64,000 nt of DNA from Eucalyptus grandis (GCF_016545825.1 NC_052614.1:65136528-65200527), one strand, 5' to 3'; numbered from the stretch's first letter, positions 35,826 through 47,547 are shown. Notes: generated by a model from the sequence alone, not told the origin. Numbers and translations are program-made.

Positions 35826-36228
35826 TAATATCGCAAAAAACTTCAAACCGGTACAACTGTAATGAGTTTACCTTAAACTAAATTTTTGATTACCAAAAAA
35901 TCCTAAACTGATATATCTATGATAAATTTATCTTTTGTTAGGCTCTATTAAATTTTACTATCAAATTGACAAGTTAGATGATACGTGACAATATGAGATT
36001 TAATCATCCATTTGTCATATATGTATCGGTTTGTGATTTCTTGCGATATTAATTTAATTTAACAGAAACTAAAGGAGGGTATACATATGTATCCGTTTGG
36101 AGTTTTTGATAGATTTGTTACAAGTATATAAATTTGATATTGTTTATAGTAAAAAAATTATTTTATGTGAATTTGTCACAAATATATCAGTTTAGGATTT
36201 TTTAAGGTATTAATCCTAATAATAAAGA
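35826..36228. repeat. TIR MITE, related family, adjacent to the previous one
   Basis: The left end ATTAATATCGCAAAAAAC and the reverse complement of the right end ATTAATACCTTAAAAAAT begin an imperfect inverted repeat of about 55 bp. Interior AT-rich. Confidence 0.5.
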
Positions 36229-37865
36229 GAGTATTACCAATGTTGGCAAAATATACATATTTTGATGTTTAAAAAAGAGAGAATAAATAGAATTGAGAAA
36301 TGAGTAAAAAAAGTAGAGAGAATATACTCAAACATTTAAAAAAGATGCAAGCGATCACTGTGACTACGGCGAAGGTGGAATCCTCGAGTAGTGCACCTGG
36401 CCATTGTACTCGCCCTGTGTCTCTCCTAATTAAAGGCTCGACATTTTCTGACAGTGGCAAGAAAGGCTTACCAATTCGACCAACAAAAGAAAGAAAGAAA
36501 GATTGGCCTACCAATATATTTTCATTCATTACAAGCAAAATAATAATAATAATAAAAGGAGATTCTAGAGTAACTCAATCCAATGGTATGTTTTAAGAGA
36601 AAGCATTTAGTAGTCACGGACGTGATACACGTAAACATTTAGCAAAGAGCCCAGAAAAAGCCAAAAGCGAAGGAAAAATAATTTCAATATATTTAATCAG
36701 ATGACATTAATAATTCAATATCTTAAAAAGAGCTCTTGACCGTCGGTGTGGGTGTGGATTGGTCTTTCAAGCGTAGTAAATGCAAGCATTACAATTTCAA
36801 CAGAAACGAAAATAGGATAAACTTTCATCATAAAGAATATTCTATATTTATTAAGCATATTTTTTTTGTGGACGACATTTATTGTCGAACAACTGTCATA
36901 TGACTTGGCTACATTATATGCTACCAGCAAATGCGGAGAGTAACCCAAATTAAATCACCGAAAAACAAGGTAGCGCGACGGCTGCCTCAACTCCTTAATT
37001 TCTAACGGCGATATTCAAATTAGGGTTGAAGCAAACAATGGACCGAAGAAAGGAGAGGAACTCATGACAGTGCCGAGCGTCGACCGGTGAGACCAAACCG
37101 GAAGATTGCATCGCAGAAGGCGAGATCAGTAATTCTAAGGAGGGGAGGCCACTAAGGCCGTGATCGAGACGAAGCGGGGACAGAGCAACTCGGAGAAGCT
37201 ACTCCCGCGGATTGACCTCGTACCAAAAACTCCCTAACAATGAGTAAATCAAAATTCCAGATAATAAATTCCCCTTAATCCTTAGATACAAGTTGTCTCG
37301 CACGCCCACGGCATGCACGGCACATGCATAGCACAAGGAAATGTTGGTCATTAGTGAATGTTATTCATGCCGCTATAATGTTCGTCTCGTTGTGCTGACC
37401 GTGGGAACTTGCACGACAACGCTCGCACATAAACAACATTGGAGATTTATCACTAGATCAATCTATTAACATGCATTGATGGAGACCAAAACAATCCCCT
37501 CTAAACTCTTTGATATATTTAATCAAAATGACATTAGCAATTCAATGTTTTTGAAGTTATCATTTGACCGTTCTGTTAACATGCACAAACGGATACTAAG
37601 CAATCCCCCTAAACTCTTTTCGAAAATCACTTTAAGATTAAGGTTTTTCTCACCAAAGTTTTTCACCTTTTCGGGGGCTTGGTGCATCATGTTTGTTTAC
37701 GATGACCCATGGGAAAACAAAGCCGATCGCATGTACACGGATATCTTTTATCATGAGTTTTCAATCAGCTTTGCTAACAATATGCTTTTAAGTCATCACG
37801 TGGAGTTTTACGTTTCTTATTTCCTGAGGTTGAATCAATCCTCTTCTTTATATATCCGTTCGTGC
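36229..37865. other. Intergenic region with gamma and beta fragments
   Basis: 36240-36330 resembles 48310-48390 downstream of RLK-B. 37776-37862 resembles 2290-2370 and 25535-25620 and carries an uninterrupted CTTTTAAG (37785-37792). Frames up to 130 codons (37476-37868) show no recognised domain and span this patchwork, so I do not call a gene. Confidence 0.4.
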
Positions 37866-38165
37866 TAGCTCAAGCTAGGGTGTCCCTCACCTAAGCTGGC
37901 AACCTCTATCGGCCATCAATGAGGCCTAGTGATGGTCAGCATAAGGAGAAAGGGAAAAGGAAAGAAGAAAAAATATAAAAGAAGAGAAAAGGAAAAAAAA
38001 TTTAAAAAAGGAATGAAAAGAGAAGAAAAGATAAATAAAAAAAGGAAAAATAAAAAGATTGATAAGAAATTTTAAAAAATTAAAATATTTTTAAAAATCA
38101 TCCTCGTTCTAAGTAGCACGATTTGCTATTCACATTAATAATTTCCGGCCAAAATTGGATAGATA
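37866..38165. repeat. Half of a Mutator-like long-TIR MITE
   Basis: Matches the right half of the element at 3197-4025: GGGTGTCCCTCACCTAAG, GCCATCAATGAGGCCTAGTG, a GAAAGGGAAAAGGAAAGAAG purine tract, then a CCAAAATTGGAT...CAATTGGTAAAC end. The left half is missing. Confidence 0.5.
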
Positions 38166-38190
38166 GATTCAATTGGTAAACTTGTTGCAC

Positions 38191-38402
38191 TTTAATATAG
38201 CATCATTTGTGAAATAATATGGATACAGAGATTACCAAGTGGACGGACCAATATTTACTTGGATAGATAGATTCACTTGGTCCATCCACTTGGTAATCTC
38301 TATATCCATATTATTTCACAAATGATGCTATATTAAATTGGATAGATAGATTCACTTGGTCCGTCCACTTGGTAATCTCTGTATCCATATTATTTCACAA
38401 AT
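38191..38402. repeat. 60-bp inverted repeat plus a direct copy of one arm
   Basis: 38191-38250 and 38278-38337 are near-perfect inverted repeats. The second arm, with its preceding GGATAGATAGATTCACTTGG, is then repeated in direct orientation at 38338-38402. The structure could be a foldback element that has suffered a partial duplication. Confidence 0.7.
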
Positions 38403-38689
38403 AATTTTTGTTATAACTCAATATTCTCATTCAGATGAAGATAATGAAATAGTCAATTATTTGTTTATTTATTTATTTATTTATTTTGGTCGAAGTCAAT
38501 TGTTTATTTGATTCCCATGAAATTAAGGACTTTCTCAATTTTATGCAAAAACTAGTAATGGATTGGGTCATTGGAAAAGTGGTAGGTTGTCAATAAAAGT
38601 ATTTGGCACCCTTTCAAATACTTCACAACATTTAGTGCTGCATTGGTAAAAAAAAAAAAAAATTCAAATGATTACTTGTCACACATTTA

Positions 38690-39960
38690 TTCCAAAAAAA
38701 AATTGTGAAACCAAAAAAATCCCAAACTACGCCGATTATAATACATTTACCCTTCATTAAACTTCTGTCCAAAATCAACCTTTAAAAGCTGATGTGGATC
38801 AGACGTGGCACTTCGAGGGACAAATGGCCCTTATGTTGTGCCATGCAAGCGTGACATTGGAAAAAGAAAAAGAAAAAGAAAAAGTTTTCACTGTTCATCG
38901 TCTTTGCTGCGAGGAAGAATAGTACTTTCTTGTCTAGAAAATGAAGCTTCAAGAAAGTCGAACTTGAGCTGCCGCCATGGCCTCGCCGGCTCGAAGCTTG
39001 GCTTGTCAGAACCCAACCTTTGAAGCTCGCGGGTGGTAGCAAGCCGCCATAGCCAAGCTTCAATGCTTACGGCCGTCATGGCTGCTCTTCGCTCGAAGTT
39101 TGGTCGAGGGTTTCACCTCGACCTTCGAAGCTCACGAGTAGTCGCAAGCCGCCAAGGCCAAGCTTCGAAGCAGCTTGAAGGTCGAGCTTCGAAAGTCGCA
39201 GGTGGTTGCAAGCCGCCATGGCCAAGCTTCGAAGCTCACGGTCGCCATGACCGCTCTAGCTTGAACCTCGACCTCAACCTTCGAAGCTCGCGGGTAGTTG
39301 CAAGCCGCCAAGGCCAAAGCTTTAAAGCAGCTTGGAGGTCAAGCTTCGAATCTTGCGAGCGGTCACAACCCTCGTGGCCAAGCTCTGAAGCTCGCCACCG
39401 CCATGACCGCTCTATCTCGAAGTCGAAGCTTGTCTTGAGGTTCTGATCTCGACCTTCGAAGCTCGCGGGTGGTCGCAAGCGGCCTATGACAAGCTTCGAA
39501 GCACGCGGCCGCCATGGCCGCTCGAGCTCGAAGCTTGGCTTGGTCTGACCTCGATCTTCGAAACTCGTGGATGGTGGGGCAAGCGCCGACGAGCGCTGCC
39601 AGAGGTCCAGGTAGCAGTAGGCAACAAAGCAAGAGTGCCAAAGAAGTTTGGCCTAGTGATTGAAGACGATGACCGCGATGAACAGTACTTCGCGATGTAC
39701 TAGAGAAGACGATAAACAATATTTTTTGCATTTTCTTTTTCTTTTTCCAATGTAACGCTTGTGTGGCGCCACATCAAAGCCATTTGTCTAAAAGTGTCAT
39801 GCCAGATCCACATTAGCTTTTTATCGGTAATTTTGAACGAAAGTCTCTCAAAGGATAAATGTGCCACAATGTCCATAGTTTGAAGTTTTTTATGTTACAA
39901 AAAGGTTTGAAATAAATATATCACAATGGCCATAGTTTGAGAATCTTGGTAGTTTTGGTG
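38690..39960. mobile_element. Long-TIR non-autonomous transposon with GC-rich tandem-repeat core
   Basis: 38690-38890 and the reverse complement of 39700-39960 align through CCAAACTA, ATAATACATTTACC, AAAAGCTGATGTGGATC, GACAAATGGC, ACATTGGAAAAAGAAAAAG and GTTCATCGTC. This gives a TIR of about 200 bp joined to the AT-rich MULE-like family. Between the arms lies GC-rich repeated sequence (38966-39610) unlike anything around it. No transposase is present. The right end is directly followed by the LTR element at 39965. Confidence 0.6.
38966..39610. repeat. GC-rich minisatellite, CTTCGAAGCTCGCGGGTGGT type
   Basis: About five to six tandem units of roughly 104-176 bp. Each starts near TTCGAAGCTCGCGGGT-GTCGCAAGCCGCCA-GGCCAAGCTTCGAAGC and ends in CTCGACCTT. 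Units begin near 39015, 39120, 39280, 39455 and 39560. Two units are longer because an internal GCAGCTTGAAGGTCGAGCTTCGAA segment is added. Open frames here (39033-39446 plus, others minus) are by-products of the repeat. Confidence 0.7.
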
Positions 39961-39964
39961 CATT

Positions 39965-40467
39965 TGTCACGGGCCAAAAGAAGGACGACCCGAGAGGTTC
40001 TCGGAGTCGACCCCGACTCGTCCGTGGTAAACTTCCCGTGCTCGCTCAGATTCCCAACGAGCCTTCTCCCCGAAGTTTCTAGAAGACTCTAGCTTCATTA
40101 ATGTCGGTAGCTAGTAGTTAAACATTTATGTCTAGTGGTTGGCACTTATGCCGGTAATTGAGGCGGTGCGATTTCGTCTGCCGATAGAATTCTAGATCAA
40201 TGGTTGTAATCCGAGACCCTCGACTATAAAAAGGGGTGTTCTCCTTCATTTGTAATCATCCAACAAAATCCACTACTTCCGTAATACAAAGCTTCTATCT
40301 TTCCAGAGCTCTTATATCTAGATTCTTTCTCTCTCTACGATCCGGGTAAGCGAGCGAGTAAGCGTTCGATCGAGCAAGGCTTGGCTTAGGTGCTTCGGCG
40401 ATCCAATCCGATCTTAAAGTGCCCGAGTCGCCGCACGGTCACAATCCCAACTGATCGGCCTGTGACA
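39965..40467 (+). repeat. 5' LTR of the gag-only element
   Basis: 503 bp, TGTCACGGGCC to CTGTGACA. It contains a CTATAAAAAGG TATA box near 40223-40233. Confidence 0.85.
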
Positions 40468-40532
40468 AGTGGTATTAGAGCTAAAGAGAGATCCGTTTCC
40501 AAGAGATTGAAGAGCGCCAACTGTTCGAGAGA

Positions 40533-42566
40533 ATGTCAAGCCAAGAAGCGACTATAGTTGAAGAGGCCGGGCAAGTCAAAGAGACCCGCAGCTGATCAAA
40601 GAAGAGGGAGACCTCGATGGATGCTACGGCTACGTTTGATGAGAAGATTGGGAAGAGCCGGAGTGCCGTGCTCGATCTCATGGAAGGTCTTGACAACGTG
40701 TGAGACCGAATCATGGAGGTTGAGGGCTCGCTCCGTGAAGACTTCACGACCGGCATCAACCAGGCTACGGCTCCGTTGTTCGACAAGGATGAAGCTCTTG
40801 AAGCATTGATCGATGGTTTGAACGAGCGTGTCCAAGTGATCGAAGAGGTAAGCCCGTGTAGGGAAGAGGTCGAAGTCATGAAGGCGGAGATCCAAGAGCT
40901 CAAGACCGAGCTCGCCCTATGCAAGTTAAGCATCACAAACGGTGCAGTGCCTACTCAAACGGTGCCCAAAATTGAGGTGCCAAAACCCAAGGAGTTCAAA
41001 GGCAACCGATCTGCCCAAGAGGTGGACAACTTCGTGTAGAGCATGGAGCAATACTTCGACGCCGTCAACATCCGAGACGAGTCGATCAAGGTACGAACTG
41101 CGTCCATGTTCCTTACTGATACGGCAATGCTATCGTGGCGAAATGGATGCGATGAGGTTAGACGCGGCGTTGATCCCATGGTCACATGGGACGACTTCGT
41201 GAGAGAGTTCCGTGACTACTTTTTCCCCAAGTTTGCTCAACAAGAAGCTCGTAGCATGCTCCATTGCCTCGAGCAAAGAGGCGCGATCCGAGAGTACGTG
41301 AAGGAGTTCACGGAGCTTAAACTCCAAATTCGCAACCTAAGCGAAAAGGAGGCTTTCGGAGCGTTCATGGATGGATTGAAGCCATGGGCACAACTCGAGT
41401 TGAAACGGCGGGACGTGAGTAGTCTTGCACGTGCGCTAAGCATGGCCGAGTCTCTCGTCGACCTCACCAAGGTTGAGCCAAGAAACAACCGAGCAAGAGA
41501 CTGGAGGTCAGATCGACCCGAAGACGACACGAGAAGCACTCCCCGAGGCACACATGATCAAGGCGGTCGAGCCAAAACATGGGGAGAAGGGACTTCTAAG
41601 CCGTCCTTCCAAAGGGGTCGACCGCCGACGGACTACGCGAGTAAGTTCGATCAACCTCCGCCCTCTCCTTGCTTTATTTGCAAAGATCCGCACTGGATCC
41701 AAAAGTGCCCGAAGAGGGGACAAATCAACGCACTCCTAGCCATCAATGAGGTGGAGGAGGGGCCCAAAGAAGAAAGGCGACAAATCCAACTTGGAGGCGT
41801 GAAGACAATAAACTCCGTCCGAGCTCAATCACCGCCCAAAGGAATCACACAAAACACTGACATGTTCTTTGTCGAAGTCGAAGTGTGTGGCCGAACGCTT
41901 TATGCTTTGGTCGACACCGGTGCATCGAACATGTTCATGTCGACCGAGGTTGTAAAGGCCTTGAAGCTTCGTGTGGAGCCAACTGGGAACACCTTCAAGC
42001 CGATCAACTAGGATGGTCTCCATGGCGCAAGGTCGACTCCCAACGTGGACGTCCAAATCGGTGGTTGGAAAGGCAAGCTGTCATTTGAGGTAATTCCTCT
42101 TGACGATTACAACATCATCTTGGGATTATAATTTGTCCATAGCATGGGAGCCATGATCGACATGAGGACCAAGTGCATCTTGATCCCCGACTCCAAATCC
42201 CCGTCGATGATCCCTATGATCAAAGGGGTAATCGATACAAAGACCATCGCGACGATCCGACGCTTCGACAAAAGCTTGAAGGTCGTGAAGCGCATGGAGA
42301 AGCCGAAAGTAGAGTTGGATCTGACTCCAACGCACGCCATGCCCATCCAAGTACTCTTCCCCAAGGTCGAGTGCTCACCGCGTGCTCCTCCCAAGCCAAA
42401 GATGGAGCCGCGTGACAAGTCTGAGTTCATCATCAAAGGTTGTGGTCCTTTGTATGTGAGCATCCGTACCAAGCAATATCGAAGGAAGAGAGCTCGTGCC
42501 AAAGCAAGGAAGGCTGCTCGTCGAGCTGAGAGCGACGAGGACATCGCTCGATTGAGTGGGGGAGAA
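40533..42566 (+). pseudogene. Gag-protease polyprotein with in-frame stops
   Basis: One frame from the ATG at 40533 runs to the right LTR. It contains a coiled-coil-like N-terminal region (about 40713-40940), the retrotransposon gag core (from about 41043: EQYFDAVNI, FLTDTAMLSWR, FREYF-like FRDYFFP), an RNA-binding zinc knuckle of CFICKDPHWIQKCP form (about 41671) and a retropepsin-like aspartic protease with VDTGASNMF (about 41908). In-frame stops lie at 40593, 40701, 41037, 42009 and 42129; most could arise by C-to-T or G-to-A change. No frameshift is needed. After the protease a basic region (KRARAKARKAARRA) ends the frame and pol never starts. Capsid formation from this copy is unlikely with the stops. 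Confidence 0.8.
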
Positions 42567-43070
42567 TGTCACAAGCCGAAAGAAGGACAACCCGAGAGGT
42601 TCCCCGGAGTCGACCCTGACTCGTCCGTGGTAAACTTCCTGTGCTCACTCGGATTCCCAACAAGCCTTCTCCCCGAAGTTTCTAGAAGACTCTAGCTTCA
42701 TTAATGTCGGTAGCTAGTAGTTAAACAATTATGTCTAGTGGTTGGCACTTATGCCGGTAGTTGAGACAGTGCGATCTCGTCCGCCGATAGAATTCTAGAT
42801 CAATGGTTGTAATCCGAGGCCCTCGACTATAAAAAGGGGTGTCCTCCTTCATTTGTAATCATCCAACAAAATCCACTACTTCCGCAATACAAAACTTCTA
42901 TCTTTCTAAAGCTCTTCTCTCTAGATTCTTTCTCTCTCTACGATCTTGGTAAGCGAGCGAGTGAGCGTTCGATCGAGCAAGGCTTGGCTTAGGTGCTTTG
43001 GCGATCTAATCCGATCCTAAAGTGCCCGAGTCGCCGCGCGGTCACGATCCCAACCGATCGGCCCCTGACA
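42567..43070 (+). repeat. 3' LTR of the gag-only element
   Basis: 504 bp, TGTCACAAGCC to CCCTGACA, colinear with the 5' LTR. Confidence 0.85.
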
Positions 43071-43250
43071 CATTCATATACGGCTATTTCAGGTTGTACA
43101 TAAATTGATTGAGTATTCGAACAACATAACATATATCAGGTCTAATTATAGTGAGATAAATCAACTCTCCACGAGTCTTTGATGTCATCCTTAAACACTG
43201 GATCCTCATTAGATGATGTTAAACCGAGATCATATTCATGCATTGTTAAT

Positions 43251-43314
43251 TTAGCATTTTGCTCAATTGGTAGGGCAGTTGGCTTGCATCCTAATACTCT
43301 TGCCTTCGAAACAA
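43251..43314 (+). repeat. tRNA-like (SINE head) relic inside copia RT
   Basis: GCTCAATTGGTAGGGCAG resembles the D-arm/A box of a tRNA, and GCCTTCGAAAC about 30 bases later resembles the B box. It interrupts the conserved RT order of the minus-strand element. Too degenerate to be a tRNA gene. Confidence 0.4.
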
Positions 43315-43365
43315 TATCTAAAACAATTTTTTGCTAACCGAGACAAATCCTTCTTTTAGACCGAG

Positions 43366-43962
43366 CTATTTCAATCCTAAGAAAATATCTTCAATATGAA
43401 AAGCAAAATGCAAATATTCTTTGAATTTTCCAATGGCAAAATCGTCATTTCTCATAACAAGAATGTCACCAACATATATCAACAGATACATTGATAAAGT
43501 ACCTTTAGTCCAAGTAAATAGGCCATAATCATGTTTGGAATGTTGGAAACCCACATTTGCGAGTGTAGTGATAAATTTTGCATACCATTGCTAAAATGCT
43601 TGCTTCAATCCATATAGAGATTTATAGAGAGGACATCCCCGAGACTCTCCCTGTTTCTGTAATTCATGCGGAAGTTCTATATTTTCTTTGTTGAGATCAT
43701 CTTGGAGAAAAGCATTATTGACCTCCATTTGATGTAATTGCCAATCATGAAGTGTAGCAATAGATAAGAAAGAATGAACAATAACCTCTTTGGTAATAAG
43801 TGAAAAAGTCACATGATAGTCAAAACCTTCCCTTTGAGTAAATCCTTTGGGAACCAAGCAAGCCTTGTAATGTTCAACGGAGCCATCTACCTTGTACTTG
43901 ATTTTATATATCCATTTGCAACTAATTGGTTTTTGATGAAAGGTAGATTGACAATATCCCAA
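43366..43962 (-). pseudogene. Copia reverse transcriptase fragments
   Basis: The frame at 43962-43591 carries CKWIYKIKYKVDGSVEHYKA, LVPKGFTQREGFDYHVTFS and YGLKQAF. The frame at 43554-43366 continues with DYGLFTWTKG and LLIYVGDILV. The catalytic YVDD box reads YVGD, so the second catalytic aspartate region is altered as well as the frame being broken. The enzyme would be inactive. Confidence 0.8.
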
Positions 43963-44614
43963 TTGTGATTCTCAATGAGAGGCATTTAATTCGGCTTCCA
44001 TGGCATGTTGTCATCGTGGGTCATGTGTTGCTTCATCATAAGATGACAGTCCCTATTCCTTTGATATGCGACTAATACAATACATGTTTTTGGTGATAGT
44101 CAATTAAAAGAAACGTAAGAACAAACAGAATAACGTGCACTTGCAGAGTTCAAGGTCGGAACTAGAGAGCGAGAATCATCACGGCACGAATGTTAAGATC
44201 CTACTGAAGATGCACGTATCGCTGATGAAGTAGGCAAATCATCTTTGTCAGATGATGATGTTGGCGATCCAATATCTCAATTCAAAGAATTTGAATTGGC
44301 TGGCATAGATGATATAGAGTCGGTTACAATGAAAGCATATTGGGAACCTGCAAATAAATCATCTTTTGATAAAAATTAATTACTATTTGATGTTAGCACA
44401 GGTGATTGAGATGAAGATGTCATTTCTTGGAATGGAAATATATCTTCATGAAAAATGATGTCTCAACTGACAGAGAAACGCCATGTAAATATCCGCATGA
44501 CTTTGTAACCCTTTTGCAAGTGTGGATACCCCATAAAGGTACAACGAATTGCGCGAGGATCCATTTTATTCCAAGGGCCCATGTTCATGGAATAACATAA
44601 GCAATCAAAAACTC

Positions 44615-45535
44615 TTAGGTGGTTGATCTATGGTTTCTTTTTGAAAAGCATCTCAAATGAAGTCCGTCCTTCAAGAATTCAAATTGGTGTGGATTAATTA
44701 AATGGGTTGTTGTGACCACACAATCACCCCATAATTCTTTAGGAATAAATGCCTGGTATTTGAGTGTTCGAGCTACTTCTAGGAGATATCGATGTGGGGG
44801 AGTGTAGGTGCAAGAGCTTTCATGGAGAATCCCATGGAAGGTAGGAAAGAGGTGCATACATTAGTGAAAAATTCGCACCCATTGTCTGTATGAATTTTTT
44901 GGACAAATTTATCAAAATGACTTTTAGCCAAGGAGAAGAAATTCAATAGGCTGGAAAAAGTTTGACTTTTTGACTGTATAAGAAAAACCTAAATAGCATG
45001 AGTATAATCATCTACCACAGGAAGAAACAAACGTGACCCATTATGATGTATATATATTCATATATGGAATGCACTAGTAGCCCAATATTTACTACTTGCA
45101 TGCTCGTGACTATTTGGCTGATGGACAAATGGAACACTTAGGATGACAGAAACGAGTACTATGAGCCGATCGTTGTTGGGAAATAATAATTTTACTACTA
45201 GTGGTAGCATTACAAAAAAAAATCCTATTATTCAATAAGGATAAATCAAGATCATTAGGAAAATTGATCCAATACAATCCTTGTATGACACTACCTAAGC
45301 TCATCATTTTGTCAGTCAAATGGTCCTAAAAGAAGCAATTTTTGGAGTTGAATATGGCATGAAAAAAATTGTCCTCACATATCTTGGAAACAGATATGAG
45401 GTTGAATTCAAATTTAAAAATATAAAGAACATTCTTAAGGATAATATATGGACTAACTTATACGGTGCGAATTTTGGTGACATCATCTGGAAGCCGCACA
45501 AACATGAAACAATGGGGTTTCTTGTGGGCATTGGA
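44615..45535 (-). pseudogene. Copia pre-integrase and integrase fragments
   Basis: Around 45450-45110 the translation follows the pre-integrase pattern (NVLYIFKFEFNLISVSKICE, then GLYWINFPND, then HPKCSICPSAK). At 44930-44615 it reads IHTDNGCEFF and RYLLEVARTLKYQAFIPKEL-W, parts of the integrase core. Central pieces including the strand-transfer region are missing. Confidence 0.7.
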
Positions 45536-45678
45536 AAATAATAGATCATTGCATATTATGTGGTCACTAGCACCTAAATCAATTATTCATGCATCAACCG
45601 AAATCAAATTCCTCTTTCAGAATTAAGTATCTAAAAAACTTGCAGTCTTATCGATAGTCTCCAATTGACTTAGAGCTC

Positions 45679-47224
45679 TCATAATAATTTGACATTGAAC
45701 TTGTGTAATTGTCCGACATGCCCTTTTTGTCCATAGCACTGAAATCTGATAAACAAAATATTTTTTGTCCCTTTTTTCTTTATCATTGGGTTTTCTGTGC
45801 AGTTTGCAACATGTATTAATAGTATGGTATTTATGTTTGCAATATTTGTAATATTTACCCTTTCGTGGATTTTGACCACCTCCTTTATGTGATGATGTGG
45901 CTTGATGTAAGCCATTGGATTCAGCCGGTTGTGTGGACAAATGCTAGCTGTCAGATCTCTCCAAATAATATGGGTTCGAAACTCCTTAGGGTTTCTTTCT
46001 TCAACCGAGCGAGAGGTAGACGCTGCTCAGTGAGCGCCACTTGGTGAGCTCCGTGAAAATCGAGCGCCTGCTGCCTGTCTCGTAGGAGTAGCGTGGGCAG
46101 ACTCGAGGACTTGCTGCGTCGGTCTTGCCGGAGTGGTAAGCGTGATGCTGTCTCCTACCCGAATGTAACTACCGTGGCCAAGCGTTGGTTTTCATCTTGG
46201 ATGGCCAGCTAATATATTCGCAAGCAACGGCACCAACTCCATGGTGAGAATCTATGATCGAAAATGTGAGTAACTTTCATTCAAAATCAATAAAAATCTC
46301 ATGGCATTCTATTTATCCTTCATCCCTTGGTATTGTTTGGGTATGAATTTGGGTCCCCCAAGTTGATCCTCAGCTGCCTCAAGCTCATTCAATAGGGCCA
46401 AAAGTCGATTGAAGTAAGCAATAACGGAGAAATTCCCTTGCTTCAATTTCAACAAGGCATGGGATAGTGAGAAAAGCTTGGCATAGTCAAGTTTGCCATA
46501 CATCTCGCAGATGTTATCCCACATGACTTTTGAATCTTTGGTCAGGGGAAGTTTGACAGCAATCGGAGGACTTTGGCAATTTTCGATCCACGAATGCACA
46601 AGTAGGTTGCATCTGCGCCCATGTCGTTTCCGTCAAGGAAGCCATCTTTTTTCTTTGTCACCAAGGCTCGCTGGAAGTCCCAAGCACGTAATGTAGTTGT
46701 CCAGTCCGGTGAGTTATAGGTTGATGATCTTTAGTTTAGGTCCGTCAGTCGGCAACATGTGCAATGGGTCGCCGAGCTCTAGGCGGCCACTTGTGATTGG
46801 AAGTGCAAAGAGCCCGAATCCGGGTTAGAATCCCGAGTAGGCATTCATCCTCGAACTCGTCGAATTCGGATCTGGTCTCTAACCCGGAGATGTCCTGCCC
46901 GATCCACCTAGGACGAATGGAGTTGGCCCAAAGGAGTTGGCCCACCTACTTTGGGCCTACCTCCGAGTCCTGAAGCTGCTTCTCCTCCGAGTAGGAAATG
47001 TTAGGCCGAGGGCTAACTTGGCCTGGCTGCCCATTGGCCTGGAAACGGAAACCAGTGGACCTGTGGCCACTAGACCTGACCGAAATGCTGAATAGAAACA
47101 GGAGCCGAGATGACTGGATGCTTAGCAAGAGGTTGTTCCCCTTGGATCGGATCGATTTGTTCGGAGATCTGATTTCGTGGTGAGTTTTCACCGGAACTTG
47201 TACTTTGATTCTGATTTTTAGCAT
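45679..47224 (-). pseudogene. Copia gag fragments
   Basis: 46599-46309 is a good match to the copia-type gag domain (KVMWDNICEMY, FSLSHALLKLKQG, YFNRLLALLNEL). The part from 47224 is its N-terminal region, with several stops between. 45915-45790 has the knuckle KYCKHKYHTINTCCKLH, with the first cysteine replaced by tyrosine. The intervening 45955-46260 looks foreign. Confidence 0.7.
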
Positions 47225-47367
47225 GGTATTGTTAATTATATTCCTACCAAAATGCTGAATTTGTTTTGCAAATGAAGGGCTGCAACTACAAATCAGAAAC
47301 TAAAGATGAAGGCAATTCCAGAAATTCTTTTGCAGAAAGTAGGCTAGGAAGGGAGGTTCTGATATCA

Positions 47368-47547
47368 TGACAGAAAATGAAAAGAATTGGAGAGAATTGT
47401 AGTTGTATTGCTTAGTCTTTTGTACATGTATTACACACCTATTTATATTACAAGAAAGACTTAATTATCTGAATATCTAATCTTACAGATTGACTGAATT
47501 AATTAACCCGTAATTAGATTAATCAAATTTAAATCATATCTTCAGCA
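47368..47547 (-). repeat. 5' LTR of the minus-strand copia element
   Basis: 180 bp, minus strand TGCTGAAGATATG to TTTTCTGTCA, followed by a methionine-tRNA-like priming site. No matching 3' LTR was found. Confidence 0.7.

Larger units (their letters stand above)
39965..43070 (+). mobile_element. LTR retrotransposon carrying gag and protease only (non-autonomous gypsy-like)
   Basis: LTRs at 39965-40467 and 42567-43070 are almost identical by eye (about 97 percent). CATT (39961-39964 and 43071-43074) flanks the element as a 4-bp repeat; a fifth base does not match. A priming-site-like TGGTATTAGAGCT follows the left LTR and a polypurine GAGTGGGGGAGAA precedes the right one. The interior of 2.1 kb holds one gag-protease reading frame interrupted by stops and has no reverse transcriptase, RNase H or integrase. 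The layout corresponds to terminal-repeat elements with only a GAG region (TR-GAG type), which need an autonomous partner. It is the youngest full insertion here by LTR similarity. Confidence 0.85.
43075..47547 (-). mobile_element. Decayed copia retrotransposon, 3' end lost
   Basis: Minus-strand order: 5' LTR (47547-47368), a PBS-like TGATATCAGAAC, gag (47224-46309), zinc knuckle (about 45900-45700), GAG-pre-integrase (45535-45110), integrase pieces (about 44950-44615), reverse transcriptase (43962-43366) and a rest of RT toward 43075. RNase H and the 3' LTR are missing; the broken end adjoins the gag-only element. Stops and frameshifts are frequent. This is the usual copia gene order, with integrase before RT. 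A tRNA-like relic lies in the RT region (43251-43314), and a segment at about 45955-46260 does not fit the polyprotein. Confidence 0.82.

Noticed and set aside
37476..37868. 130-codon plus-strand frame
   Set aside because: Spans sequence joined from different repeat blocks, not conserved in paralogous copies, no motif.
39033..39446. 137-codon frame and several minus-strand frames
   Set aside because: They run through the GC-rich minisatellite and repeat with it, so they are compositional artefacts.
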